The notes below the pieces were generated by a model that was given only the letters and a program-made list of their open reading frames with translations, was not told the origin of the DNA and searched no databases. A stretch of 64,000 bases of DNA from Nocardioides sp. Root122 (GTDB lineage: Bacteria > Actinomycetota > Actinomycetes > Propionibacteriales > Nocardioidaceae), in the NCBI RefSeq assembly GCF_001425025.1, contig NZ_LMDE01000011.1, positions 62,001 to 126,000 of the forward strand, read 5' to 3'. This document shows, in pieces, positions 13,152 through 20,412 of the stretch. Position numbers and translations under genes: made by a program. Numbering within the stretch: position 1 is the first letter of the stretch; every line of letters begins with the position of its first letter.

Positions 13152-13177
13152 TGTCGAAGAAGGAGCTGCTCGTGCAC
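13142..13177 (-). CDS. leuL: leuS leader peptide (leucine-rich, probably leaderless)
   Basis: A very short reading frame, GTG at 13177 to TGA at 13142, encoding M-HEQLLLRQPR (11 residues) with three consecutive leucine codons (CTC CTT CTT). An in-frame upstream ATG at 13189 would extend it to MLSLVHEQLLLRQPR with five leucines. I prefer the GTG because a TATGCT -10 element (13185-13190) ends seven bases before it and covers that ATG, so the transcript should start at the GTG. Next come a hairpin overlapping its stop codon, a terminator and leuS. The layout is that of an amino-acid attenuator sensing charged tRNA-Leu. Confidence 0.68.
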   Translation of the reverse strand: MHEQLLLRQPR

Positions 13178-13184
13178 GAGAGAC

Positions 13185-13192
13185 AGCATACT
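13185..13192. promoter_or_regulatory. Overlapping divergent -10 elements (leuS leader and nucleotidyltransferase)
   Basis: AGCATACT on the plus strand. Plus reading: CATACT (13187-13192), seven bases before the ATG at 13200. Minus reading: TATGCT (13190-13185), seven bases before the leader-peptide GTG at 13177. One eight-base segment thus supplies the -10 for both directions, and both transcripts would be leaderless. No good -35 is visible on either side. Confidence 0.55.
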
Positions 13193-13199
13193 CGCTCCC

Positions 13200-13964
13200 A
13201 TGGCCGCTGACCTGAGCAGGTACGACGACTGGCTCGCGTTCCTCACCGGGCTCCCCGGCCGCGTGCCGACCCTCCAGGTGGTCGTGGTCAACGGCTCGGC
13301 TGTCACCGGGGGGTGGGACGAGCACTCCGACCTCGACGTCGAGGCGTGGTGCAGCGGCGACGCCTCGACGACGTACGACGCCGTGCTCGAGCTGGTGCAG
13401 CGGGACTTCGACGTCGACCACGTCTGGCAGCTGCCGGAGGCCACGTGGCCGACCGGGCGGCAGTGCTTCGTCCACCTCCAGCCCGACGCCGGTGACCTCA
13501 GCCGCCCGACCCGGCTCGTCGACCTCGTCGTCCTGACCACTCCCGAGGTGCTCACCATGGACACCCGGCGCCACGGCGTGCCGCTGGTGCTGCACGACCC
13601 CGACGGGTTGCTGGTCCTGGCGGACGACGACGAGGCCGAGCTGCAGGAGCAGCGGCGGCAGGCGGTCGCCCAGACCGCCGCCCGGCGCCAGACCGCTGCC
13701 TGGCTGGTGGAGCGGGCCATCGCCCGCGGCGACCTCGCCGAGGCGACGTCGCTGCACCTGCGGTTCGCGGTCGAGCCGCTGGTGCGGCTGCTGCGGGTCC
13801 AGCACTGCCCGGCACGGCACGACTTCGGGCTGCGCTACCTGCGCACCGACCTGCCCGCCGGGATGGCGGAGCGGGTGGAAGCACTGATGCCCGGGCCGGA
13901 CCTCGCGGTCCGGTCCCGGGCAGCGTTCGCGTGGCAGGACGAGGTCCTGCGCGACCTCAGCTGA
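13200..13964 (+). CDS. Nucleotidyltransferase-fold protein
   Basis: Pol-beta-type nucleotidyltransferase, 254 residues. The diagnostic motif is NGSAVTGGWDEHSDLDVEAW (31-50) with the Gly-Ser (32-33) and the two metal-binding aspartates Asp44 and Asp46. The rest is a helical region suitable for substrate binding. The ATG at 13200 is chosen over an in-frame GTG at 13104 because that upstream extension lies across the leuS attenuator and is poor in sequence quality. Substrate unknown; relatives include aminoglycoside nucleotidyltransferases and toxin-antitoxin MNT proteins, but no HEPN partner is present. Confidence 0.8.
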   Translation: MAADLSRYDDWLAFLTGLPGRVPTLQVVVVNGSAVTGGWDEHSDLDVEAWCSGDASTTYDAVLELVQRDFDVDHVWQLPEATWPTGRQCFVHLQPDAGDLSRPTRLVDLVVLTTPEVLTMDTRRHGVPLVLHDPDGLLVLADDDEAELQEQRRQAVAQTAARRQTAAWLVERAIARGDLAEATSLHLRFAVEPLVRLLRVQHCPARHDFGLRYLRTDLPAGMAERVEALMPGPDLAVRSRAAFAWQDEVLRDLS

Positions 13965-13970
13965 GGGTCG

Positions 13971-14501
13971 TCACTTGACGAACTGCGGGGTGAGCGGCGG
14001 CGTCCACCACTCCCCGTTGTAGGCCTTCACCGCGCCGATCACGTGCAGGACGCCCGCCACCACGAACGCCGCGGCGAGCGCCGGCAGCATCACGACCAGG
14101 CCCAGGCCCAGCGTGAAGATGGCGATCGGGATGGTGAGGATGCCGAGCACGAGCAGCCAGATGAACATGGTGATCTGGATGTTGATGGAGTTGGCCGCGT
14201 GGCTGCGGACGAAGGGCCCACGGTCCTTGTGGATCACGTAGACGGCGATCGAGGCGAGGAAGCCGAGGAAGCCGGCCGAGCAGATCATCGCGACGACGGC
14301 GCCGGCGTGGCTGATCGCACCCCACGTGCGCTCGTCCTCGGGCGACATCGTCGCCGGGGCGGTGCCGTAGGCGGCCTGCGGCTGCTGGCCGTAGCCCTGG
14401 GTGGGGTGGCTCTGGGTGGGGTGGCTCTGGGACTGGTAGCCCGGGGTCGGGTAGCCCTGGGTGGGCTGGCCCTGCGGGTCGGTCGGGTACTGGTCGGACA
14501 T
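13971..14501 (-). CDS. DUF4870-type membrane protein with Gln/Pro/Tyr-rich N-terminus
   Basis: The 176-residue protein has a low-complexity N-terminal tail (about 1-60) made of repeated Gln-Ser-His-Pro-Thr-Gln and Gly-Tyr units, then the DUF4870 core starting ERTWGAISHAGAVVAM with four hydrophobic segments and the conserved HAANSINIQITMFIW and VKAYNGEWWTPPL. The start ATG at 14501 has GAGGAG nine bases upstream. Function of DUF4870 is unknown; members are small integral membrane proteins. It is convergent with the nucleotidyltransferase, six bases apart. Confidence 0.82.
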   Translation of the reverse strand: MSDQYPTDPQGQPTQGYPTPGYQSQSHPTQSHPTQGYGQQPQAAYGTAPATMSPEDERTWGAISHAGAVVAMICSAGFLGFLASIAVYVIHKDRGPFVRSHAANSINIQITMFIWLLVLGILTIPIAIFTLGLGLVVMLPALAAAFVVAGVLHVIGAVKAYNGEWWTPPLTPQFVK

Positions 14502-14640
14502 CTCTCTCACTCCTCGGCGGGCCGGTGCGGCCCCTGCGTGAGGACCAGCCAAGCACGTCCCCGGGACGAATTCACCCGTTCCGGGGTCCGGTCAGGGTCG
14601 GGTCGGGGGTGGTTCCGGGGCGGCCCCCTCCGGCCCCCTC

Positions 14641-14706
14641 GCGGTAGTCCAGTGGCGAACGGTCGTCCGGTACGTGGGTCGGCAACCGCTGGCCACTGGA
14701 CTACCC
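14641..14706. repeat. Intergenic palindromic repeat, copy A
   Basis: GGTAGTCCAGTGGC (14643-14656) and its exact complement GCCACTGGACTACC (14692-14705) enclose about 35 bases containing CGGTCGTC. A second copy lies at 21324-21390: both begin GCGGTAGTCCA, share CGGTCGTC at the same offset and end TGGACTACC. It sits between the DUF4870 gene and the arsR promoter. No coding potential or transposon terminal structure is visible, so it looks like a REP-type dispersed hairpin element. Confidence 0.7.
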
Positions 14707-14730
14707 CGATAACGACTGCCCAAGAAGTGT

Positions 14731-14759
14731 TTGACAGTCGCGTCGGCTGCCTGCACACT
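14731..14759 (+). promoter_or_regulatory. Promoter of the arsR-type/MFS operon
   Basis: Consensus -35 TTGACA (14731-14736), a 17-base spacer and CACACT (14754-14759). The start codon is about 25 bases beyond the predicted transcription start and has GGAGGG (14778-14783). This is the only textbook -35 hexamer I noticed in the window. Confidence 0.6.
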
Positions 14760-14790
14760 CACTCCCCGACGACGGGTGGAGGGTGGAGCG

Positions 14791-15357
14791 TTGGGGGACA
14801 CGGACGAGGCGGTCGCGCGGCTGCGCGCCACCGCGCACCCGCTGCGGCTGCGGATCCTCTCGCTGCTGACGGGCGAGGCGATGAGCGCGGCCGAGGTGGC
14901 CCGCGCGCTGGACACCACCCACGCCAACGCGTCGTACCACCTCCGGGTGTTGCACGACGCCGGCAAGCTCCTGGTCGAGGGCGAGGAGAAGATCCGCGGC
15001 GGCGTGGCCAAGCGCTACCGGTACGACGCCACGCGCGAGGTGGCCGACCGCAGCCCGGACGTCGACGACCGGATCGCCTACGCGCGGGCCAGCGCCGCCG
15101 AGGTCGAGCGCCGCCTGCTCAGCGCCGCCCGCGGCCCGGCGACCTCGAGCGACCTCGAGACGTGGGTGACCCCGGAGACGTGGCAACGGGCGGTGGACCT
15201 CCTCCACGAGGCCTCCCAGCTGCTGCACGGCGCGGCCCTCCCCACGGGGACGCCTGGCACCGTGCACGTCAGCGCCACCCACACCGCCTTCACGATGACC
15301 GGCGGTCTCACCGGCGAGGACGCCCGCCGAGCCGTCGACCCGGAGGAGCAGCGATGA
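14791..15357 (+). CDS. ArsR-type winged-helix transcriptional regulator
   Basis: DNA-binding regulator of 188 residues. The HTH lies at about 20-75 (AHPLRLRILSLL, then TTHANASYHLRVLHDAGKL as recognition region) with the wing KRYRYD. The TTG at 14791 is chosen because GGAGGG lies seven bases upstream; an in-frame GTG at 14776 is the alternative. No Cys pair of the ArsR metal site is visible, so a metal ligand is unlikely. The stop overlaps the ATG of the MFS transporter (ATGA), so it very probably regulates that exporter. Confidence 0.82.
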   Translation: MGDTDEAVARLRATAHPLRLRILSLLTGEAMSAAEVARALDTTHANASYHLRVLHDAGKLLVEGEEKIRGGVAKRYRYDATREVADRSPDVDDRIAYARASAAEVERRLLSAARGPATSSDLETWVTPETWQRAVDLLHEASQLLHGAALPTGTPGTVHVSATHTAFTMTGGLTGEDARRAVDPEEQR

Positions 15358-16607
15358 CGACCTGGGCCACCTCGTTCGCGCCGCTGCGCAACCGCAACTT
15401 CGCGTGGTACTTCTCCTCGCGCTTCGTCAACACGCTCGGCAACATGATGTCCAACGTCGCGCTCGCCTTCGCGGTGCTCGACATCAGCGACTCGGCGAGC
15501 GCGCTGGGGCAGGTGCTCGCGGCCCACATGGCGCCCATGGTGCTGCTGCTGCTCTACGGCGGCGTGATCGCCGACCGGTTCCCGCGGGTGGCGGTCCTCC
15601 AGTTCTCCAACCTCGCCTCGGCGCTGACCCAGGGCGCCATCGCGGTGCTCGTGCTCACCGGGCACGCCGAGATCTGGATGCTGCTCGTCCTGGCCGCCGC
15701 CCACGGCGTGGTGAGCGGGGTCGGCTTCCCGGCGATGGCGAGCGTGCTGCCGAGCCTGGTGCCGCGCGCGCAGCTCCAGCCGGCCAACGCGCTCGTGTCG
15801 CTGACCCGCAACGGCCTGACCGTCCTCGGACCCAGCGTCGGGGCGCTCCTCGTGGTCACCGTCGGGCCCGGCTGGGCGCTGGCGGTCGACGCGGGGACCT
15901 GGCTGCTGAGCGCGCTCCTGCTGCTGCCGATCACGATCCCGCCGCGCGAGCCGCGCAGCGGGTCGTCCAGCACGATCCGCGAGCTGCGCGAGGGGTGGGG
16001 CTTCTTCTGGGCCACGCCCTGGCTGTGGGTCGTGGTCGTCGGCTTCGGCGTGATGAACGCGATCCACGGCGGTGCCTGGAACACGCTCGGCCCGGTCGTG
16101 GCCGACGACACCATCGGCCGCCAGGGCTGGGGCTACGTGCTCTCGGCGGAGGCGATCGGTCTGGTGCTGACCACCGTCGTGCTGCTGTGGCTGCCGCTCC
16201 AGCGGCCGCTGCTCTACGGGATGATCGGCATGTTCGCGTTCGTCCCGCCGATGGTGCTGCTCGGCGTCCACCCGAGCCTGGGCTGGCTGGTCGCCGCGTC
16301 GTTCCTCGCCGGGGTCGGCGTCGAGGTCTTCGGCATGGGGTGGAACCTCGCGATGCAGGAGAACATCGACGACTCGATGCTCTCGCGCGCCTACTCCTAC
16401 GACGCCCTCGGGTCCTTCGTGGCGATCCCGATCGGCCAGGTCGCCTACGGGCCGCTGGCGCAGGTGGTCGGCGTGGAGCAGCTCCTGGTCGCCTCGGGAG
16501 TGGCGTACGCCGTCGTCGTCGCGCTCGTGCTGTGCTCCAGGTCCGTGCGCGACCTGCCGCGCACCCCGGTCACCCCGACGGAACCCGTGACGACCGCCAC
16601 GCCGTAG
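15354..16607 (+). CDS. MFS transporter (MFS_3/enterobactin-exporter-like)
   Basis: Major facilitator family permease, 417 residues, with 10-12 predicted transmembrane helices. It begins FAPLRNRNFAWYFSSRFVNTLG, a beginning typical of the actinobacterial MFS_3 group, and has the loop 2-3 signature GGVIADRFPR. Probably exports a small hydrophobic compound; the substrate is unknown. It is translationally coupled to the ArsR-type regulator by ATGA. Its stop codon TAG (16605-16607) is also the start of the -10 element of the next gene. Confidence 0.87.
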   Translation: MTTWATSFAPLRNRNFAWYFSSRFVNTLGNMMSNVALAFAVLDISDSASALGQVLAAHMAPMVLLLLYGGVIADRFPRVAVLQFSNLASALTQGAIAVLVLTGHAEIWMLLVLAAAHGVVSGVGFPAMASVLPSLVPRAQLQPANALVSLTRNGLTVLGPSVGALLVVTVGPGWALAVDAGTWLLSALLLLPITIPPREPRSGSSSTIRELREGWGFFWATPWLWVVVVGFGVMNAIHGGAWNTLGPVVADDTIGRQGWGYVLSAEAIGLVLTTVVLLWLPLQRPLLYGMIGMFAFVPPMVLLGVHPSLGWLVAASFLAGVGVEVFGMGWNLAMQENIDDSMLSRAYSYDALGSFVAIPIGQVAYGPLAQVVGVEQLLVASGVAYAVVVALVLCSRSVRDLPRTPVTPTEPVTTATP

Positions 16608-16610
16608 GGT
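16605..16610 (+). promoter_or_regulatory. -10 element overlapping the MFS stop codon
   Basis: TAGGGT, six bases upstream of the ATG at 16617, so the SDR gene probably has a leaderless transcript of its own. The first three bases are the stop codon of the MFS gene. Confidence 0.5.
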
Positions 16611-16616
16611 CCCGGC

Positions 16617-17378
16617 ATGGGAGTCATGGACATGTTCCGCCTCGACGGCAAGGTCGTCATCGTCACCGGTGCCTCCAGCGGGCTGGGCGTCGCCTTCGCC
16701 CACTGCTTCGCCGAGGCGGGCGCCGACCTCATGCTCGGCGCGCGCCGGGTCGAGAAGCTCGAGCGGGTCGCGGCATCGGTGCGCTCGACCGGTCGCCGGG
16801 TGCACACCGTCGCGACCGACGTGGCCGACCCCGACCAGTGCCAGCGGCTGGTCGACGAGGCGATGGCGAAGTTCGGGCGCGTCGACGTGCTCGTCAACAA
16901 CGCCGGCATCGGCACGGCGGTGCCCGCCACCCGGGAGACCCCCGAGCAGTTCCGCTCCGTCATCGACGTCAACCTCAACGGCTGCTACTGGATGGCGCAG
17001 GCGTGTGGCCGGGTGATGCAGCCGGGCTCGAGCATCATCAACATCTCCTCGATCCTCGGCATCACCACCGGTGGCCTGCCGCAGGCGGCGTACTCCGCCT
17101 CGAAGGCCGGCCTGGGCGGGCTGACCCGCGACCTGGCCCAGCAGTGGACTGGCCGCAAGGGCATCCGCGTGAACGCCCTCGCGCCGGGCTTCTTCGCCTC
17201 GGAGATGACCGAGACCTACCCCGACGGCTACCTCGACCTGGCCATGCAGCGCGTGCCGGCGGGCCGCAAGGGCGACCCGCACGAGCTGGCCGCGACCGCG
17301 GTGTGGCTGGCCTCCGACGCCGGTGGCTACGTCACCGGGCAGATGATCCCGGTCGACGGCGGCCTCACCATCGCCTGA
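16617..17378 (+). CDS. Short-chain dehydrogenase/reductase
   Basis: Classical SDR, 253 residues, NAD(P)-dependent. Seen: cofactor motif TGASSGLG (17-24), NNAG (94-97), catalytic Ser144, Tyr159 and Lys163 in the YSASK pattern, and the C-terminal VTGQMIPVDGG. An Arg after the second strand (ARRVEKLER) hints at NADP preference. The ATG at 16617 fits the -10 at 16605; in-frame ATGs at 16626 and 16632 are possible. The substrate is unknown. The stop overlaps the ATG of the ankyrin gene by one base. Confidence 0.9.
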   Translation: MGVMDMFRLDGKVVIVTGASSGLGVAFAHCFAEAGADLMLGARRVEKLERVAASVRSTGRRVHTVATDVADPDQCQRLVDEAMAKFGRVDVLVNNAGIGTAVPATRETPEQFRSVIDVNLNGCYWMAQACGRVMQPGSSIINISSILGITTGGLPQAAYSASKAGLGGLTRDLAQQWTGRKGIRVNALAPGFFASEMTETYPDGYLDLAMQRVPAGRKGDPHELAATAVWLASDAGGYVTGQMIPVDGGLTIA

Positions 17379-17659
17379 TGTCCCACGGGGACTACAAGGC
17401 GTTCTTCGCCGCAGCCTGCGCCGGTGACGTGGAGCTGGTCGAGCACCACCTCGACGCCGGCGTCGACGTGGACTTCGTGCACCCCGAGCTCCAGTCGACC
17501 GCGCTGGTCGCGGCCATCGAGGAGCGGCGCTCCGACGTCGCCCTGCTTCTCCTCGACCGCGGGGCGTCACCCACCCTGGTCTCCCCGCTGGAGGGCACGA
17601 CGCCGGGCGAGGCGGCCCGGGCCGCCGGTCTGACGGCGGTCGTCGACCGGCTCAGCTGA
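17378..17659 (+). CDS. Small ankyrin-repeat protein
   Basis: The 93-residue protein is made of about two and a half ankyrin repeats (KAFFAAACAGDVELVEHHLD, then TALVAAIEERRSDVALLLLD, then TPGEAARAAGLTAVVDRL). There is no signal peptide. Its ATG overlaps the SDR stop (TGATG), so it is co-translated with the SDR and may bind it or a partner, but no function can be assigned. Its 3' end overlaps the convergent VOC-DUF6226 gene by eight bases. Confidence 0.8.
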   Translation: MSHGDYKAFFAAACAGDVELVEHHLDAGVDVDFVHPELQSTALVAAIEERRSDVALLLLDRGASPTLVSPLEGTTPGEAARAAGLTAVVDRLS

Positions 17660-19037
17660 GCCAGGGATCGCCGGCGACCACCCCGTCGGTACGGCGTCCC
17701 TCCGCGGCCTCGTCCAGCCAGCGCTCCGCGTCGGCCACGCCGTTGGCCCCCCAGCCGTCGAGATGCCGCGTGACGACCCTGGACCCCTCCCGCACGGCGT
17801 AGACACCCCCGGAGAGCGCGAGCACGAACGCGTCGTCCACCGTCTCCAGCAGGTCGGCCGAGCCGGTGTCGCAGGCGTCGCAGCCGCAGTCCGGCTGGCG
17901 CTCGAGGACCTCCACAGGCTCGCCGACGCCGATCTGGACGAACGCCTCCTCGGCCGACTGCGACGGGGCCACGCCCACGACGATCGGTTGCGTCCCCGGC
18001 TTTCCGCGCACCACCGTGACGCGGGTCGGCGTGAGGACGGGCTCGCCCTGCCACGTGAGCGACGACGGCTCGACCGACCCGGCCGTCCCGATCCCGGCCG
18101 TGGTGATCGCCTCGACCCACGCGTCGGCGCGGACGGCGAGGAGCTGGTACTTCTCCGGGTCCAGGCAGCGGGAGTACTCCTCCTCCAGCGGCTCCCGTCC
18201 GCCGGGACGGGGGTTCGGCCAGTCCGCCAGGTCGCCGCGCAGTCGAGTGAACGCCTCGTCGACCGTGGACAGCAGCGCCGCCGCCGCGAACCTGCGGCGG
18301 TCCGGGCGCGTCGAGACATCCACGCCGTCGAGCACGACCATGCCTCCTCCGTGGGGCGTCGACACGCTGATCGAGGTCGGTTGCGCCACGTCATCGGTGG
18401 TGAAGGTCGCCCACGCGGTCCCGTCCGTGCGGACCGGCTCCCCCAGCGGCGCCAGCATGATGCTGACATGCCCGCCGGCCTCGGTGAAGACCCGGCGGGG
18501 GAAGTGCCGGTCGGCGACGAAACCCAGCGCCACCAGCAGGTCCGCGACCCGGTCGGGATCGCGCGGCGTGAGCCCGACCGACTCCACCACGGCGCCGTCC
18601 GCGGGGCCGGGAGGCATCGGGGTCGTCCACTCGATCAGGAACGGGAGCGCGTCGTCGTAGGGCCCGGCATCGACGTCGCAGACCACCCACTCGACGAGGT
18701 CGCCGTCCGGGGTGCGTCGCGAGCCCGGCACGGCGGGCGCCGGGTCGAAGCCGGCGTCGACGAGCGCCGCACGCGCCGCCTCCATGTCGTCGACGGCGAC
18801 CGCCCACGAGATCGGGCCGCGGGCCCCGCGGACGCGGTCGAGCCAAGGGTTCGACTCGTCCCGCCCGGCCGCGATCAGCTCGACGTACGCCGGTCGCGGA
18901 CCGCGGACGAGCACGTTCTCCGTGCCGACCGGGTGGACTCCCCCGCGCTCGGCGGGCAGGCCGGCGGCACGCCAGCGGGTCGCCGCCGCGTCGAGGTCCT
19001 CGACGGCGACGACGAGGTGGTCGAAGCGCGCGGCCAC
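17652..19037 (-). CDS. VOC (glyoxalase-like) domain fused to DUF6226-like domain
   Basis: A 461-residue two-part protein. Residues 1 to about 210 resemble Glyoxalase_3/VOC proteins (MAARFDHLVVAVEDLDAAATRW at the start, YVELIAAG, a second module from VESVGLTPRDPD). From about 240 a DUF6226-like region follows, with PEKYQLLAVRADAWVEAI and the Cys motif CGCDACDTG (384-392). I recognise the Cys pattern from DUF6226 proteins from memory and could not check it. The GTG start is 13 bases after the rocD stop, so the genes form an operon. Function unknown. Confidence 0.72.
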   Translation of the reverse strand: MAARFDHLVVAVEDLDAAATRWRAAGLPAERGGVHPVGTENVLVRGPRPAYVELIAAGRDESNPWLDRVRGARGPISWAVAVDDMEAARAALVDAGFDPAPAVPGSRRTPDGDLVEWVVCDVDAGPYDDALPFLIEWTTPMPPGPADGAVVESVGLTPRDPDRVADLLVALGFVADRHFPRRVFTEAGGHVSIMLAPLGEPVRTDGTAWATFTTDDVAQPTSISVSTPHGGGMVVLDGVDVSTRPDRRRFAAAALLSTVDEAFTRLRGDLADWPNPRPGGREPLEEEYSRCLDPEKYQLLAVRADAWVEAITTAGIGTAGSVEPSSLTWQGEPVLTPTRVTVVRGKPGTQPIVVGVAPSQSAEEAFVQIGVGEPVEVLERQPDCGCDACDTGSADLLETVDDAFVLALSGGVYAVREGSRVVTRHLDGWGANGVADAERWLDEAAEGRRTDGVVAGDPWLS

Positions 19038-19050
19038 TCGACGCCGACCG

Positions 19051-20286
19051 TCAGCCCGCGAGGATCTCGGTGACCGCGCGGACCAGCCCGGCGATGTCCT
19101 CGTCGCTGGCCACCAGCGGCGGGGCGAAGCGGACGGTGGAGCCGTGGGTGTCCTTGGCCAGGATGCCGCGGGCCATCAGCGCCTCGGACATCTGCCGGCC
19201 GCTCATCAGCGTCGGGTCGATGTCGATGCCGGCCCACGCGCCGCGCACCCGTACGTCGGACAGGCCGTTGCCCACGAGCGGGCGGAAGCCGGCCTCGAGC
19301 AGGTCGCCGATCTCGGCGGACCGGGCCTGGAAGGTGCCCTCCTCGAGCATCGCGACGACCTCGGTGCCGATGGCCGCGGCGAGCGGGTTGCCACCGAAGG
19401 TGGAGCCGTGCGATCCGGGCGTGATGACGTCCATGACCTCGTGGTCGGCCGCGATCGCGGAGACCGGGTAGATGCCGCCGCCGAGGGCCTTGCCCATGAC
19501 GTAGATGTCGGGGACGACGTCCTCGTGGTCGCACGCGAAGGTGCGGCCGGAGCGGGCCAGGCCGGACTGGATCTCGTCGGCGACCATCAGCACGTTGCGC
19601 TCGGTGCAGAGCTCGCGCAGCGCGCGCAGGAAGCCCTCGGGCGGCATGACCACGCCGCCCTCGCCCTGGATCGGCTCGAAGAGCACAGCGACGGTGGTGT
19701 CGTCGATGGCAGCGGCGATCGAGTCGATGTCGCCGTACTTCACGCTGCGGAAGCCGGTGGTGAACGGGGCGTAGCCCGAGGTGGCGACCTCGTCGTCGGA
19801 GAAGCTCACGATCGTGGTGGTGCGGCCGTGGAAGTTGCCCTCCATGGTGATGATCGAGGCCTGCCCGGCGGGCACGCCCTTGACCTCGTAGCCCCACTTG
19901 CGGCTGACCTTGATGGCGGTCTCGACGGCCTCGGCGCCGGAGTTCATCGGCAGGACCATGTCCTTGCCGGTCAGCCGGGCCAGGGCCTCGGCGAAGCCGC
20001 TCAGCTTGTCGTTGAAGAAGGCGCGGCTGGTCAGCGTGAGCCGGCCCAGCTGCTCGCGCGCGACCGCGACGAGGCGCTCGTTGGAGTGGCCGAAGTTGAG
20101 CGCGGAGTAGCCCGCGAGGCAGTCCAGGTAGCGCTTGCCGTCGACGTCGATGACCCACGCGCCGTCGCCCTCGGAGAGCACCACCGGCAGCGGGTGGTAG
20201 TTGTGCGCTGCGTAGCGCTCGGTCGCCTCGATGTGGGCGGCGGTGAGCTCAGACATGGTGCCGGTGGAGAGGTCAGTCGCGGTCAT
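19051..20286 (-). CDS. rocD: Ornithine--oxo-acid aminotransferase
   Basis: Class III PLP-dependent aminotransferase, 411 residues. It transfers the delta-amino group of ornithine to 2-oxoglutarate, giving glutamate semialdehyde, the compound ProA (23863) makes from the other side. RocD features: ATERYAAHNYHPLPVVLSEG at the N-terminus, GYSALNFGH, the PLP-phosphate region MNSGAEAVETAIKVSRKW and Lys266 in VMGKALGGGIYPVSA as the Schiff-base lysine. ATG at 20286 is preferred, but one at 20292 is in frame and no ribosome-binding site decides between them. Confidence 0.93.
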   Translation of the reverse strand: MTATDLSTGTMSELTAAHIEATERYAAHNYHPLPVVLSEGDGAWVIDVDGKRYLDCLAGYSALNFGHSNERLVAVAREQLGRLTLTSRAFFNDKLSGFAEALARLTGKDMVLPMNSGAEAVETAIKVSRKWGYEVKGVPAGQASIITMEGNFHGRTTTIVSFSDDEVATSGYAPFTTGFRSVKYGDIDSIAAAIDDTTVAVLFEPIQGEGGVVMPPEGFLRALRELCTERNVLMVADEIQSGLARSGRTFACDHEDVVPDIYVMGKALGGGIYPVSAIAADHEVMDVITPGSHGSTFGGNPLAAAIGTEVVAMLEEGTFQARSAEIGDLLEAGFRPLVGNGLSDVRVRGAWAGIDIDPTLMSGRQMSEALMARGILAKDTHGSTVRFAPPLVASDEDIAGLVRAVTEILAG

Positions 20287-20339
20287 GGGCACATGGTGCC
20301 ACCGCCCCGACGTTTCCGCCGAAGCGACGAGGCCACTGG

Positions 20340-20401
20340 TTCGCAGGTGGCCCGCGACAGGGCCCGCACCCGGCTGGTGTCATCGGCTGGACACCTGCGA
20401 A
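20340..20401 (+). promoter_or_regulatory. Inverted repeats in the leader of the oxidoreductase gene
   Basis: TTCGCAGGTG (20340-20349) is complementary to CACCTGCGAA (20392-20401). Inside it GGTGTC (20376-20381) pairs with GACACC (20390-20395). The right arm abuts the Shine-Dalgarno AAGGAGG. It could be an operator pair or a leader hairpin controlling access to the ribosome-binding site; nothing in the sequence decides. Confidence 0.35.
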
Positions 20402-20412
20402 GGAGGCACACG

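Noticed and set aside
13104..13199. In-frame upstream GTG extending the nucleotidyltransferase by 32 codons
   Set aside because: The extension crosses the leuS hairpin and terminator, has no family similarity, and the ATG at 13200 has a -10 at leaderless distance.
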